A stretch of DNA of 64,000 nucleotides from Caballeronia calidae. Its GTDB lineage: Bacteria > Pseudomonadota > Gammaproteobacteria > Burkholderiales > Burkholderiaceae. The notes under the pieces were generated by a model. That model was not told the DNA's origin. It was given only the letters and a program-made list of their open reading frames with translations, and did no database searches. Below are positions 34,928 through 44,906 of the stretch, piece after piece (position 1 is the stretch's first letter; each line of letters starts with the position of its first letter). The translations under genes and the position numbers were made by a program. Where the stretch lies: the NCBI RefSeq assembly GCF_900044055.2, contig NZ_FCOX02000015.1, positions 1-64,000 of the forward strand. Direction: 5' to 3'.

Positions 34928-36979
34928 TCAAGACGCCGCACCGTCCGACTGCCTTTTGTGCTGCGAAGCCATCCGCTCCTGCTGAGCGGCGGGCACCGGA
35001 TCATAGTGACTCAACTGAATGTTGTAGATGCCATGTCCGCCCGCGATGGCGTTCAGACGCGACTGATAGTCGTTGAGCTCGGACAATGGCACCTGCCCGT
35101 TGACGACCACGGTATTGCCGGCGGCCGTGCGCGTGCCATGGACCTGTCCGTGCTTGGCGGAAAGGTCGCCGATGATCTCGCCCATCGCGCCCTCTGGCGT
35201 GATCACCTCGATATCCACGATGGGCTCGAGCAACACGGGCCGCGCTTTCAGCACCGCATCGATGAACGCCTTGCGCCCGGCGGAGACGAATGCCACTTCC
35301 TTGGAGTCGACCGAATGGCTCTTGCCGTCGAAGACGGTGACGCGGACGTCCTGCATGGGGAAGCCGGCAAGCGGCCCGCTCTCGATGACCTGGAGGATGC
35401 CTTTTTCCACCGCGGGCATGAACTGACCGGGAATGGCGCCGCCCTTGACGGCATCGACGAACTCGAAACCCGCGCCTCGCGGCAATGGCTCGACGCGCAG
35501 CATCACTTCGCCGAATTGCCCGGCGCCGCCGGTTTGCTTCTTGTGGCGATGATGCCCCTCGGCCTTGGCGCCGATCGTTTCCCGATAGGCGATCTTCGGT
35601 GGCCGCGTCACGACGTCGAGCTTGTACTGCTCGGACAATCGCTCCAGCATCATGCGCAGATGCAGTTCTCCCAGACCTCGCACGACCGTTTCGTTCGTGC
35701 CGACCGGATGTTCGATGCGCAGGCACGGATCTTCGGCGCTCAGCTTCTGCAGAATCTCCCACAGGCGCTGCTCGTTGCCGCGGCGCGCAGGCTCGATCGC
35801 GAGACCATAGATGGGCGTGGGGAAGTCGAGCGGAGTCAGATGGATGTCGCCGTCCTCGGGGGCGTCATGCAGGACGGCATCGAAGCCGATTTCATCGACC
35901 TTGGCCGTGGCGCAGATATCGCCTGGACCCGCTTGCGGGACGTCCACATGGTCCTTGCCCTGCAGCATCATCAAATGGGCGACCTTGAACGGCTGACGCC
36001 CTTCGCCGATATAAAGCTGGCTATCGCGTCTGATCGTGCCCTGATGGATGCGAAACATGGCGAGCTTGCCGATGTAAGGGTCCATCACGATCTTGAAGAC
36101 GTGCGCCAGTACATGCTTGTCGGGAACCGGTTCGGCGCGCACCACTTCCTTGCGGCCGCCTGCATCGCGGTAGAAAAGCGGCGGATTGCCTTCCGTCGGA
36201 TTCGGCAGGAGACGGACGAACACGTCGAGCAATTCCGCGATGCCCGCGCCGTTGGCCGCCGACGTGAAGCAGACCGGCACCAGATGACCTTCGCGCAGCG
36301 CCCGCTCCAGGGGCTCGTGCAACTGCTCGGGCGTAATGGCCTCGCCTTGCTCCAGGTAAATCTCCATCAGCGCGGGGTCGATTTCGACCACCTGATCGAC
36401 CAACGCATTGTGCGCGGCAGCAACGGAGAGGAAGTCGGCCTCGCCAGCGGGATTGAAAAAGCAGTCCACCACTCGACGGCCGTTCTGAGCCGGCAGATTG
36501 ACAGGCAGGCATTTCGTGCCGAAGGTCTCCTGAATCTGCGTCAGCAGCGCTGGAAGGTCGACCTTTTCACCGTCGATACCGTTCACGATGATCATGCGGC
36601 ATAGCTTGCGTTCTTCCGCCCACGTCATCATTCGCCGGGTGGCCATTTCGATGCCGGCCTGCGCGTCGATGACGATCGCAGCGGTTTCGACAGCGGGCAG
36701 CGCGCTGATCGACAGCCCGAAAAAATCCGGATAGCCGGGCGTATCCAGCAGAAAAATACGTGTGTCCCGGTAGTGCAGGTGGGCGACGGCGGAGTTCAGC
36801 GAATGATGATATTTGCGTTCGAGCGGGTCGAAATCGGAGACCGTGGTGCCGCGCTCGACGCTGCCGGGCGCGTGGAGCGCGCCGCCGCCGTGCAACAGGG
36901 CTTCGACGAGAGACGTCTTGCCGCATCCCGCATGTCCTACCAGCGCGACGGTACGTATGGAATCGGGGCCGTAATGCAT
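34928..36979 (-). CDS. Elongation factor G-like translational GTPase (EF-G paralogue)
   Basis: The 683-residue protein has the EF-G domain order: GTPase domain (1-270), beta-barrel II, and domains III-V with GELHLRMMLERL and the HKKQTGGAGQFGEV loop. G1 is GHAGCGKT (15-22) and G3 is DTPG (79-82). The guanine-recognition G4 element is NGID (133-136) instead of NKxD, seen in a branch of EF-G-like proteins separate from housekeeping FusA. Housekeeping fusA normally sits with rpsL/rpsG/tuf, and none are near. GAGGGCGAGC precedes the ATG. Its role (ribosome rescue, recycling or stress) is not known. The divergent neighbour is a YbaK-type deacylase, another translation-linked protein. Confidence 0.82.
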   Translation of the reverse strand: MHYGPDSIRTVALVGHAGCGKTSLVEALLHGGGALHAPGSVERGTTVSDFDPLERKYHHSLNSAVAHLHYRDTRIFLLDTPGYPDFFGLSISALPAVETAAIVIDAQAGIEMATRRMMTWAEERKLCRMIIVNGIDGEKVDLPALLTQIQETFGTKCLPVNLPAQNGRRVVDCFFNPAGEADFLSVAAAHNALVDQVVEIDPALMEIYLEQGEAITPEQLHEPLERALREGHLVPVCFTSAANGAGIAELLDVFVRLLPNPTEGNPPLFYRDAGGRKEVVRAEPVPDKHVLAHVFKIVMDPYIGKLAMFRIHQGTIRRDSQLYIGEGRQPFKVAHLMMLQGKDHVDVPQAGPGDICATAKVDEIGFDAVLHDAPEDGDIHLTPLDFPTPIYGLAIEPARRGNEQRLWEILQKLSAEDPCLRIEHPVGTNETVVRGLGELHLRMMLERLSEQYKLDVVTRPPKIAYRETIGAKAEGHHRHKKQTGGAGQFGEVMLRVEPLPRGAGFEFVDAVKGGAIPGQFMPAVEKGILQVIESGPLAGFPMQDVRVTVFDGKSHSVDSKEVAFVSAGRKAFIDAVLKARPVLLEPIVDIEVITPEGAMGEIIGDLSAKHGQVHGTRTAAGNTVVVNGQVPLSELNDYQSRLNAIAGGHGIYNIQLSHYDPVPAAQQERMASQHKRQSDGAAS

Positions 36980-37173
36980 GCTCGCCCTCGTCCAGGAGTG
37001 GATGTGGGGCCATTATTGGCGAAAACCGACGCACGTGCCACACGCCGCCGTTTCTTTCGCCGCCGCGCCCGCGTTTGTCGTCAGCGGGTTTTTTGCACGC
37101 GAGCGAAAGCGACCTATTCTTGAGATATGTTGCGAAGTAATCTCCTTTTCTTCCCTCCAAATGGAGGCGCATC

Positions 37174-37662
37174 ATGTCAATGTCATCCACGCTCCAGGAC
37201 TGCCTGCGCAGCAAGGGCTCGCAGTATGAAATCGTGCATCATCCGTACAGCCATTCCAGCGGCGAATCGGCGGCGGCGGCGCATATTCCCGGCGATCGAC
37301 TCGCCAAAACAGTGCTTTTCGAAGACGAGCACGGCTATGTGGCGGCTGTGCTGCCATCGACCTATGCCGTGCGCTTGTCCGAGCTATGGGCACAGACCGG
37401 ACGTCATCTCATGCTGGCCAAAGAGGCCGATCTGCGGGAGTTGTTCAAGGATTGCGACGCGGGTGCGCTGCCGCCCGTATGTACCGCCTATGGCATGCAA
37501 ACTTATCTCGATGAGAGCCTCACCCATCAGCCCGATATTTATTTCGAGGCTGGCGATCATGAAGAACTGATTCACATGGGCACGGATCAATTCCTGAATC
37601 TGATGGACCAGGCCGAGCGCGCACGCTTCGCCCGGCGCATGCAGAGCAGCAGGTCGATGTGA
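37174..37662 (+). CDS. YbaK/ProX-type aminoacyl-tRNA deacylase domain protein
   Basis: The 162-residue protein has the YbaK/EbsC fold: an N-terminal YEIVHHPYSHSSGESAAAAHIPGDRLAKTVLFED block, including the conserved lysine in AKTV, and a C-terminal IYFEAGDHEELIHM block. The family hydrolyses mischarged tRNAs (for example Ala- or Cys-tRNAPro) or binds related ligands. GGAGG lies upstream of the ATG at 37174. The HH and HSSGES segment matches a subgroup that is usually free-standing. It is divergent from the EF-G paralogue, so the two may share the promoter region 36980-37173 and a translation-quality role. Confidence 0.8.
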   Translation: MSMSSTLQDCLRSKGSQYEIVHHPYSHSSGESAAAAHIPGDRLAKTVLFEDEHGYVAAVLPSTYAVRLSELWAQTGRHLMLAKEADLRELFKDCDAGALPPVCTAYGMQTYLDESLTHQPDIYFEAGDHEELIHMGTDQFLNLMDQAERARFARRMQSSRSM

Positions 37663-37686
37663 CGGCGCTCGCCTGATGGTGGCTTC

Positions 37687-37714
37687 GCGCAGCGCGGCAA
37701 AAAGCGCGCTGCGC
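37687..37714. terminator. Hairpin after the YbaK-type gene
   Basis: GCGCAGCGCG (37687-37696) pairs perfectly with CGCGCTGCGC (37705-37714) over an 8-base A-rich loop. ATTTCG follows. Its position 25 bases after the stop codon supports a terminator. Confidence 0.65.
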
Positions 37715-38258
37715 ATTTCGATTCGCTGCGCACCGCCATGGCGTTTCGGCGAATCGCTTCAACGCTGATCCCCATCATTCATCGCAGACCTCTGCGCGGG
37801 CCGCGATCACGGTCGCCGATGCTTCGGATAACGAGTGTCCTATCGTCGAAAGCCGATGAGAGGGTGGCTATCGCATCGCCGATGCGCAGTGCTTTTCTGA
37901 GGGTGAATCTTATTTAGACGAGCGATTCAGCCGTCGCTATGCGAGACGTAGCGTGGAACGACATTAATTATCCCGTTCATCACCTTGAGTTTCGCCTATG
38001 CTTAGTTTTGCTTGACACATACGTAATCGAATACTGTCCAGGCAAGATTGATCGTATAAATGTCGTAAAACAACGGCTATAACTCCGACGTTTACAATTC
38101 GTAGTCCTACGTTGCGATAAGAAAGCTGATAAGAAAACATCGGCCATCAGTTATCAAAGCGGCGATCGGCAATCACCCGATGCTCAACCATGCGCGGTCT
38201 TGAGCGGACGCTCGACGCTTCCGCCACCATCAACGACGCCTTTCCGGAGGTCGCCATC
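37715..38258. other. Long AT-richer intergenic region
   Basis: About 540 bases without a convincing gene. The half nearest the DUF1254 gene (37910-38170) is clearly AT-richer than its surroundings and contains TTGACA (near 38010) and TATAAA (near 38066). I could not pair these at proper spacing into one promoter. CCGGAGG before 38259 is the DUF1254 ribosome site. Confidence 0.5.
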
Positions 38259-39722
38259 ATGAAGCGCCTAACCTATCGAAGCCTGCTCGTGCTTCGCCGG
38301 TTTCTCCTGCAGTGGCATCTGTTTCTGCTTGTGCCGCTTGGCATTGCCGCCGGGCTTGCCGCGAACGCGCATGCCGAAGACGAGGACCGGCCTATGCATC
38401 AGTCCGACATTTTCGCGACCACGGCGAAATACGTCGTGAATTTCTATCCGCTCTGGTTCACCTACAACCAATCGCAGGTGGGACTGACGCGCAATCGTCT
38501 GATCGGTCCTGACCGGATATCTCCGATCTACCAGAGCGTCGTGGCAATCAACGACGATACGCTCTATGCCAGCACATTTCTTCAACTGGCGGACCAACCC
38601 GTGATCGTCACGTTTCCGCCGACCAACACCACCTTCTCGCTGCTCACGCTCGATCCGTTCGGCAACGTGTTCCAGTCGGGCATTCCGGAACAGGCGAACG
38701 GGACCTTTGCACTCGTGGGCCCGGACTTCAACGGGGCGCTGCCCTCCAACGCGACGCCGATCCACATTCCGTACAACACGTCGAGCTTCATCATCCGGGT
38801 CGACAAGTACTCGCCCACCGGCGAGAACCAGACCTCGCAGGCCGAGATGTTCCGCACATCGCTTTCGCTGCAACCTCTGTGCGACTACCTCAATCACCCT
38901 TGCCCGAACGGAGCGCCGCACGACGTTACCGGCGGCGCGCCGCTGATTCTTCCGGAGATCGCTTTCGCCACGCCTTATAAGACCATCGCCGATACACTCG
39001 CCACGCGCGATCCCATCGAGTTCCTGAAGCAGCTCCAGCTGGCCGTGCAGTCGACCAACACGCCGCCTCTGCCGGCCGACGAGGCAGCACTGTCGAAGAA
39101 GTTCGACGCGCTCTTCAACAACGGCGATTTCGATGAGGCAAGGAAGCAGGAGTTTGCGGCGGCCACGCGCGCGGCGCATCGACTGATTCTCGAGCGCTAT
39201 CTGACGCACACGGGTCCGACCAACTGGGTCCACTTCAGGAACATCGGCACCTGGGGCGATCAGGTGGTCGAACGGGCTTCGATCACCGAGTTCATCCAGT
39301 ACGGCAACGATATTTCGGCGGCCGCGTACTACCACGTGTTCCAGGATCGCGACGGCGTTTCGCTCAACGGCAGCAACCGGCAGGTCTACGTCCTGACGTT
39401 CGCGCCGGGGCAGATTCCTGAGGCGAAGCGCTTCTGGTCGATCACGGCCTACACGCCGCAGGCCATCGAGCTGATTCCCAACCGGATCGACAAGTACGTG
39501 GTCGCGAGCTATACGCCCGGCCTCAAGAAGAATCACGATGGATCGCTCTCGGTCTACCTCTCGGCGACGCAGCCGCCGGGCGTTCCCGCGGCCAACTGGC
39601 TGCCGGTGCTCAACCGGCCTTTCAACATCATGCTGCGCGTCTATGGTCCCGAAGGCAGCGTCGCGAATGGTACGTACGTGCCGCCCGCGATCGAAATCTC
39701 CGACCGGCCGCCCGCCAACTAG
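38259..39722 (+). CDS. Exported DUF1254/DUF1214 domain protein
   Basis: The 487-residue protein has a membrane-spanning or signal segment at residues 15-35 (FLLVPLGIAAGLAANAHA), followed by a DUF1254 domain (about 60-190, with NDDTLYASTFLQLADQPVIV) and a C-terminal DUF1214 domain (about 370-485, with AKRFWSITAYTPQAIELIPN and DGSLSVYL). These beta-rich domains usually occur together in exported bacterial proteins of unknown activity. I used the ATG at 38259, with GGAGG 8 bases upstream. It stands alone on the plus strand between a long AT-rich gap and a beta-propeller lipoprotein. No function can be assigned. Confidence 0.8.
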   Translation: MKRLTYRSLLVLRRFLLQWHLFLLVPLGIAAGLAANAHAEDEDRPMHQSDIFATTAKYVVNFYPLWFTYNQSQVGLTRNRLIGPDRISPIYQSVVAINDDTLYASTFLQLADQPVIVTFPPTNTTFSLLTLDPFGNVFQSGIPEQANGTFALVGPDFNGALPSNATPIHIPYNTSSFIIRVDKYSPTGENQTSQAEMFRTSLSLQPLCDYLNHPCPNGAPHDVTGGAPLILPEIAFATPYKTIADTLATRDPIEFLKQLQLAVQSTNTPPLPADEAALSKKFDALFNNGDFDEARKQEFAAATRAAHRLILERYLTHTGPTNWVHFRNIGTWGDQVVERASITEFIQYGNDISAAAYYHVFQDRDGVSLNGSNRQVYVLTFAPGQIPEAKRFWSITAYTPQAIELIPNRIDKYVVASYTPGLKKNHDGSLSVYLSATQPPGVPAANWLPVLNRPFNIMLRVYGPEGSVANGTYVPPAIEISDRPPAN

Positions 39723-39940
39723 CGCTACGATCCGAACGCGACTAACGGTCTCGTCAACATGTCCCAACGAACCGGGGCCGTGATGTCGCGCCAAATTCAA
39801 TCCTCACACCAAAGCATAAAAGCTGCCTACCAATCCGACATATGCTAGCGATCATCCGACGAATTTTTCTTCGTTGAGCTTGCGCCGACAATAATCAGAC
39901 GCACGAGCCGGGCCCCTCCCCGAAAAAACGGAGATGAAAA

Positions 39941-41623
39941 ATGAAAGGGCATTTATCGGTTGGCGTGATTGCGGTCGGTGTCGCAGCAATAATCGGTGCA
40001 TGCAGCGGAGGAGGTTCGGATTCGGGTACAGGCGCGACGGGCAAGGACGCGGCTTCGGCGTCGAGTCCTTCGTCGTCGGCGAGTGGTGCGAGCGCAGGAT
40101 CGAGTGCAAGCTCGTCCGCAATGGACGTCACCACGTATCACAACGACATTGGCCGCACGGCGCAGCAACTGACCGAACTCTCGCTCACGCCGGCCAATGT
40201 CAACCCCGTCACCTTCGGCAAGCTCGGCTTTTATCCCGTGGATGGCGCCATCGACGCGCAACCGCTCTATCTCGCCAACGTGCCGATCGGGGGGACATCG
40301 CACAACGTGCTCTATATCGCAACCGAGAATGCGAGCGTCTACGCGTTCGACGCCGACACGGGCGCCGTGCTCTGGAAAGTGTCCGCGGTGTTGCCGGGCG
40401 AAACGCCCAGCGACGATCATGGCTGCAATCAGACCACGCCGACCATCGGCATCACGTCGACGCCCGTCATCGATCGCGCGCGTGGCGCAATCTATGTCGT
40501 CGCGATGTCGAAAGACAGCGGCGGTGCTTATCACCAGCGCATTCACGCGCTCGACATCGCGACAGGCGCCGAGCGCTTCAACGGCCCGACCGAAATCACC
40601 GCTTCGTATCCCGGCACCGGATCGGGCAGCGTCAATGGCGTCGTGCCGTTCACGCCGGGCCAGTACATCGAGCGCGCATCGCTGCTGCTGCTGAACGGCG
40701 TCGTCTATACGTCATGGAGCTCGCACTGCGACATGCTGCCTTACACCGGCTGGGTGATCGGCTACAGCGCGGATACGCTCAAGCAGACGAGCGTGCTCAA
40801 CATCACGCCGAACGGCGAGATGGGCGGCATCTGGATGAGCGGCGCGGGCCTCGCATCGGATGGCACGTCGATCTATTTCCTCGACGGCAACGGCACCTTC
40901 GATCCGACCATCAACGCGCAGGACATGCCCATCCACAACAACTTCGGCAACGGCTTCCTCAAGGTTACGCCGGGGCCCGCGCTCCAGGTCACCGATTACT
41001 TCCAGCCGTCGAACACGGTCATGGAGTCGAATCAGGACCTCGATCTCGGCTCGGGCGGCGTGCTCGTGCTCCCCGATGTCACCGACATCAACGGCAATGT
41101 GAGGCACCTCGCGGTAGGCGGCGGCAAGACGCGCGCGCTCTATGTCGTCGATCGCGACAACATGGGCAAGTTCGATTCGAACGGCGATCACATCTATCAG
41201 GAGCTTTTCTCGACGATCACCGGCCCGATGTTCACCGCGCCCGCGTACTACAAGAACACGGTGTATGTCGGCCCGGCGGGCGATCACATCAAGGCGCTGC
41301 CCGTCGTGAACGGCAGGCTGGCGACCACGGCGTCGGTTACGAGCTGGAGTCCGCCGTGGAACTGGAATTTCCCGGGCATCGCGCCCGTCATCTCCGCGAA
41401 CGGCGACACGAACGGCATCGTGTGGGGCGTGGAGAACGTGACGCCCGCCGTGCTGCACGCTTACAACGCCAGCGATCTCTTCGAGCTCTACAGCAGCAAT
41501 TCGGCGGGCTCGCGCGATCAGTTCGGCCCGGGCAACAAGTTCGTCTCGCCGACGATCGCGAACGGCAAGGTCTTCGTGGGCACGAAGACGGGCGTCGCGG
41601 TGTTCGGTTTGCTCGGCGGCTGA
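39941..41623 (+). CDS. PQQ-like beta-propeller lipoprotein
   Basis: The 560-residue protein starts with a lipoprotein signal whose lipobox ends IGAC (acylated Cys21), then a Ser/Gly/Ala-rich tether (22-60). The mature domain has repeated blade-like motifs such as VLYIATENASVYAFDADTG, IYVVAMSKDSGGAY and KVFVGTKTGVAVFGLLGG, typical of PQQ-type eight-bladed propellers. No quinoprotein catalytic residues or haem motif are evident, so it may be a scaffold or binding protein in the cell envelope rather than a dehydrogenase. A hairpin follows its stop, and it converges on the CHAT operon. Confidence 0.8.
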   Translation: MKGHLSVGVIAVGVAAIIGACSGGGSDSGTGATGKDAASASSPSSSASGASAGSSASSSAMDVTTYHNDIGRTAQQLTELSLTPANVNPVTFGKLGFYPVDGAIDAQPLYLANVPIGGTSHNVLYIATENASVYAFDADTGAVLWKVSAVLPGETPSDDHGCNQTTPTIGITSTPVIDRARGAIYVVAMSKDSGGAYHQRIHALDIATGAERFNGPTEITASYPGTGSGSVNGVVPFTPGQYIERASLLLLNGVVYTSWSSHCDMLPYTGWVIGYSADTLKQTSVLNITPNGEMGGIWMSGAGLASDGTSIYFLDGNGTFDPTINAQDMPIHNNFGNGFLKVTPGPALQVTDYFQPSNTVMESNQDLDLGSGGVLVLPDVTDINGNVRHLAVGGGKTRALYVVDRDNMGKFDSNGDHIYQELFSTITGPMFTAPAYYKNTVYVGPAGDHIKALPVVNGRLATTASVTSWSPPWNWNFPGIAPVISANGDTNGIVWGVENVTPAVLHAYNASDLFELYSSNSAGSRDQFGPGNKFVSPTIANGKVFVGTKTGVAVFGLLGG

Positions 41624-41644
41624 AGGCGTTCGGGCAGGGAATGG

Positions 41645-41671
41645 GTGGCGCGGGAAGCGTTCCCGCGCCAC
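41645..41671. terminator. Bidirectional hairpin between the propeller lipoprotein and the CHAT operon
   Basis: GTGGCGCGGGAA (41645-41656) and TTCCCGCGCCAC (41660-41671) form a perfect 12-bp stem with a GCG loop. It lies between the convergent stops at 41623 and 41675, so it can serve both transcripts. Confidence 0.75.
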
Positions 41672-41674
41672 GCG

Positions 41675-44600
41675 CTATGCAGCGCTCTTCACCGAATCGG
41701 CCATCACGCGAGGCGGATCGATGACCGTATCGGCATCGCAATGCACGGCATACAGCAGGCCGAGCGGATTGCCGTGCGTCGTCAGGTAGTGCTGCCGGAG
41801 TTCGAGAAACGCCTCGCCGAGCGGCTGTCCCGCGAGAAAGCGTTCGAAGAAGCGCTGCGCCCAGTCCATTGCGAAATAGGCGGGGGTATCGCATTCGGTG
41901 CCTATCACGCCGCGCGCGCCCTTGCTCATGAAGTACGGCACGAAGCCGTCATAGAACATCGGCGACAGTTTCGACGACTGACACGCGTTGATGAACACCA
42001 GCGGCTTGCCGGGCAGCTGAACCTTGGACGGGGCGTTGAGCCGCAGGTCTTTCAGCGTGATGGCGGCGTCGCTGAGTTCGAGACACGAGGCGTCCATTCC
42101 GCCCGGATCGCCGAGGCCCGCCGATACCGCGTGGCAGTAGAAGTAGAGGATCTGGTCGAGCGTCGCCGTGCTGTTGAGCGCCCGAAGCACGTCCGCGCGG
42201 CTCGAACGCGTCGTCACGCCGAGATCGAGGCTCTGCCAGAACGCTTCCTGCTGCCTGACGAAACCCTCGTCGGGGAAGGCATCGTCGATGGAACGGTTGA
42301 GATTGACGCTGATCGCGAGCGAGGGCGCGTTGCTGACGATGCCGTGATGCCACACGTTGAGCTGCGGCTGCAGCGGAATCTGCTCGACGATATGGCGCAT
42401 GCCGAGAAACCTGTTCCAGTCGAGCGGGGCGTCTTCGGATGCGTCGCCGAGATAGAGCAGGCCCCATGGAATGGGCAGCCGCTCCGCCAGAATCTGAATC
42501 TTCAGGCATTCGGTTTCGTCCTCGACCAGCCTGCGCAGATATTGACCGACGGCAAGCGAATCCGCACCCGCGCCCGCGCCTTCGAAAAGCTGGATGAAGA
42601 GATTCGCGCCCGCGCTCGCCAGCGTGCGCAACGCGCGCGCCGACTGCTCCGGCGGAATCCCGATGCGCGTCTGAAAGACCGGATCGTCGTTTTCGGTTTG
42701 CTCGACGACGCTCATCAGCGCCTGCCGCATGGCGTCGATCGCGCTGTCGAGATAGTCGGATGTCACGGGCAGGCGCGCGCGGGCGGACACCGGGCCCCAG
42801 ACGATGCAGTCGTAGCCATCGCCGCGCGGCTCGATCGACAGGCCGATGTCGCGCGGTCGCAGCATCGTCGAGGACGACAGCGGCCGTCCGCGCGTCGCGA
42901 CCTTCGCGCGAGATTCGAGCGCCGCGCCGATCTCGAAGCTCAGTTCCATCTGCTGGACGAAATTGCCGTCGCGCAGAATCGTCGCCTTGATGCTCGCCGG
43001 GCCGTTCTTCAGCGGGGACATGTCGAAGCGCGCCCGCGTATGGCCTTTGCCCGATAGCGGCACGCGCATCTGGCTGACGCGGCCGGACAGGTCGAAGTCG
43101 TCGGTATCGATCTGCACGGTGAGGGTCACGTCGCCCGTGCCGGCGTCCGCGACCGCGCCCTCGTTGAATTCCGCCGAGCCGATGCCGTCGAAGCGCACCT
43201 CGACATCCACGTCGAACGCCAGTTGATACCAGTTGCCGGGAAGAAGCGGCGCCGCCGGGTCGTGACCTTCGAAGCTCGCGTTGATCCAGCGCTTCGGAGT
43301 TGCCGGGGCGACCGGCGGCGCGCCGGCGCCTTTGGTGCCCAGCATCTTTCGCAGTTGCTTGTCCAATGCGGAAGATCGGCTCGATCCGGCCGATGGCGCG
43401 TCCTTGCCGCCGAGCATCGCGCCGCGCGTGATCGTCTTCGCTGCGGGCGCGACGTGATCCGCCGCAGGGCGCGCCGCCAGATTCGCGCGATGCCGCTTCG
43501 CGATGCCGATGCCGCCCGAGACGCCCGCCCAGAAAGCGTGCGCCACTTCCGGATGCGCGATGTCGCTGTGCGCGCCCGAAGGGCCGTCGCCGTTGCGGAT
43601 GACGTCGCTCGCATCGAGGTTATAGATGCGCGCCTCGGCGCATTCGAATGCGAGATCGCCCGCCGTCATGCGCATGTCGGTTGCCTGTCTCTCGCCCGCG
43701 ACGCCCTGCACGCCGAACGCGCCGATGCCGCCGTACTCGGGAAATGTCGCGCCGAGCAGACGCTGGCCCTTGATGCGCGCGCCGAGCGGATAAAAGCGCC
43801 CGACTGCCGTGTCGTGCACGGAGCGCGTCGTGATGAGCGGACCGCGCACCAGGCCGTCCGCGACGATGCGATGGAAATAGCCGCTGGAGCCGATCGCGTA
43901 GGGAATCTCGTTGCCGTACGACCACAGCGACAGCGCGCCCTGCACGAGAAAGAGCGAATCGACGGCACGTGCGAGCGGCTTGCCGTTCTGCGGGCCCGCG
44001 ACCATCGCCGACATCACGATGCAGCCGAAACTGTGACCCATCAAATGCACGCGGACGTCGGACGATGTGCCCTGGACCTTTGCGAGCAGATCGTGCGCGG
44101 CGGTTTCACCGAAGCGGCGCGCGCGGTCTTTCATCGCCCAGAAGGAGAGCTGGCGAAGCGGCGAAAGCATCGCGTCCTTCACTGCGTCGCCGAAGCCGAG
44201 CGTGCGCGAAGGCGTGCCGCCGCCGGTCGTGGCCGCGCCGCTCTTGCGCGTCGCGGCGACGATCGCCTGCGGATCGAAGCGCTCCTGATCGAAGCCAGGC
44301 CGGCCGCCGATGCCGTCGGCGCGCAGGCCGGCTTCGTCGAAGAGCGTCATGTAGGCGTCGTGCATCGCGGGCGTGAGGCGGTCGGACGTTGCCCTCGCGG
44401 CTTCTTTCAGCACCGTCGCGATGGCGTCCCGCGCCGCCGGCGTGTTCGCGATGGACGCGCTGATCGCGTCGACCGTCCGTGCCGCCGGGGAAGGCGTCGC
44501 GGACAGCACTTTCGACGCGTCCGCGCCCGCTGCGTCGGGCACGCTTTCGACGCCCCACGGCAGGCTCGGCCAATGCAGGCCGACGACGAGCGGCGCGAAA

Positions 44601-44875
44601 TCGGGCGTGTCGCGGCGTATCCGTTCGAGATCGCCGCTCGCGCGCGCCGTCGCGGCGATCCATCGGTCGTATTGCTCGATGGCGGCGGGCACGTCGCCTT
44701 TCCAGCCGTGCGCGGCGATCAGCACGTCCGTGATCGGGCGCGCGGGATCGTTCAGCAAGGACAGGATGGCCGCGCTCGCGAGCGCGCCATCGGGCTCCGC
44801 GCGCTCCTGCGCGTTTTCATCGAACAGGACGAGATGGTAGTGAAGATCGGTGTCGGGAACCTGGCGAATGGGCAT
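41675..44875 (-). CDS. Alpha/beta-hydrolase fused to a CHAT (caspase-like) protease domain
   Basis: The 1066-residue protein combines three parts. Residues 40-440 are an alpha/beta-hydrolase-like domain with AAHGWKG (54-60) and the nucleophile elbow LMGHSFGC (Ser282). Residues 530-650 look like a beta-sandwich. Residues 780-1050 are a CHAT domain with the dyad His915 in FYCHAVSAG and Cys965 in FINACQSS, then ARGVIGTECDTP. CHAT proteins are caspase-clan proteases used in bacterial immunity and cell-death systems. An unstructured Ala/Pro-rich linker lies at 470-528. GAGGAG precedes the ATG. It is the third gene of an operon, 31 bases after the receiver-like CHAT gene. The hydrolase (lipase or esterase-like) may be the effector, released or switched by proteolysis; this is inference. 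No signal peptide is seen. Confidence 0.85.
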   Translation of the reverse strand: MPIRQVPDTDLHYHLVLFDENAQERAEPDGALASAAILSLLNDPARPITDVLIAAHGWKGDVPAAIEQYDRWIAATARASGDLERIRRDTPDFAPLVVGLHWPSLPWGVESVPDAAGADASKVLSATPSPAARTVDAISASIANTPAARDAIATVLKEAARATSDRLTPAMHDAYMTLFDEAGLRADGIGGRPGFDQERFDPQAIVAATRKSGAATTGGGTPSRTLGFGDAVKDAMLSPLRQLSFWAMKDRARRFGETAAHDLLAKVQGTSSDVRVHLMGHSFGCIVMSAMVAGPQNGKPLARAVDSLFLVQGALSLWSYGNEIPYAIGSSGYFHRIVADGLVRGPLITTRSVHDTAVGRFYPLGARIKGQRLLGATFPEYGGIGAFGVQGVAGERQATDMRMTAGDLAFECAEARIYNLDASDVIRNGDGPSGAHSDIAHPEVAHAFWAGVSGGIGIAKRHRANLAARPAADHVAPAAKTITRGAMLGGKDAPSAGSSRSSALDKQLRKMLGTKGAGAPPVAPATPKRWINASFEGHDPAAPLLPGNWYQLAFDVDVEVRFDGIGSAEFNEGAVADAGTGDVTLTVQIDTDDFDLSGRVSQMRVPLSGKGHTRARFDMSPLKNGPASIKATILRDGNFVQQMELSFEIGAALESRAKVATRGRPLSSSTMLRPRDIGLSIEPRGDGYDCIVWGPVSARARLPVTSDYLDSAIDAMRQALMSVVEQTENDDPVFQTRIGIPPEQSARALRTLASAGANLFIQLFEGAGAGADSLAVGQYLRRLVEDETECLKIQILAERLPIPWGLLYLGDASEDAPLDWNRFLGMRHIVEQIPLQPQLNVWHHGIVSNAPSLAISVNLNRSIDDAFPDEGFVRQQEAFWQSLDLGVTTRSSRADVLRALNSTATLDQILYFYCHAVSAGLGDPGGMDASCLELSDAAITLKDLRLNAPSKVQLPGKPLVFINACQSSKLSPMFYDGFVPYFMSKGARGVIGTECDTPAYFAMDWAQRFFERFLAGQPLGEAFLELRQHYLTTHGNPLGLLYAVHCDADTVIDPPRVMADSVKSAA

Positions 44876-44906
44876 GGAGCGCTCCTCGAATCGTTGGATA
44901 TCCGAT

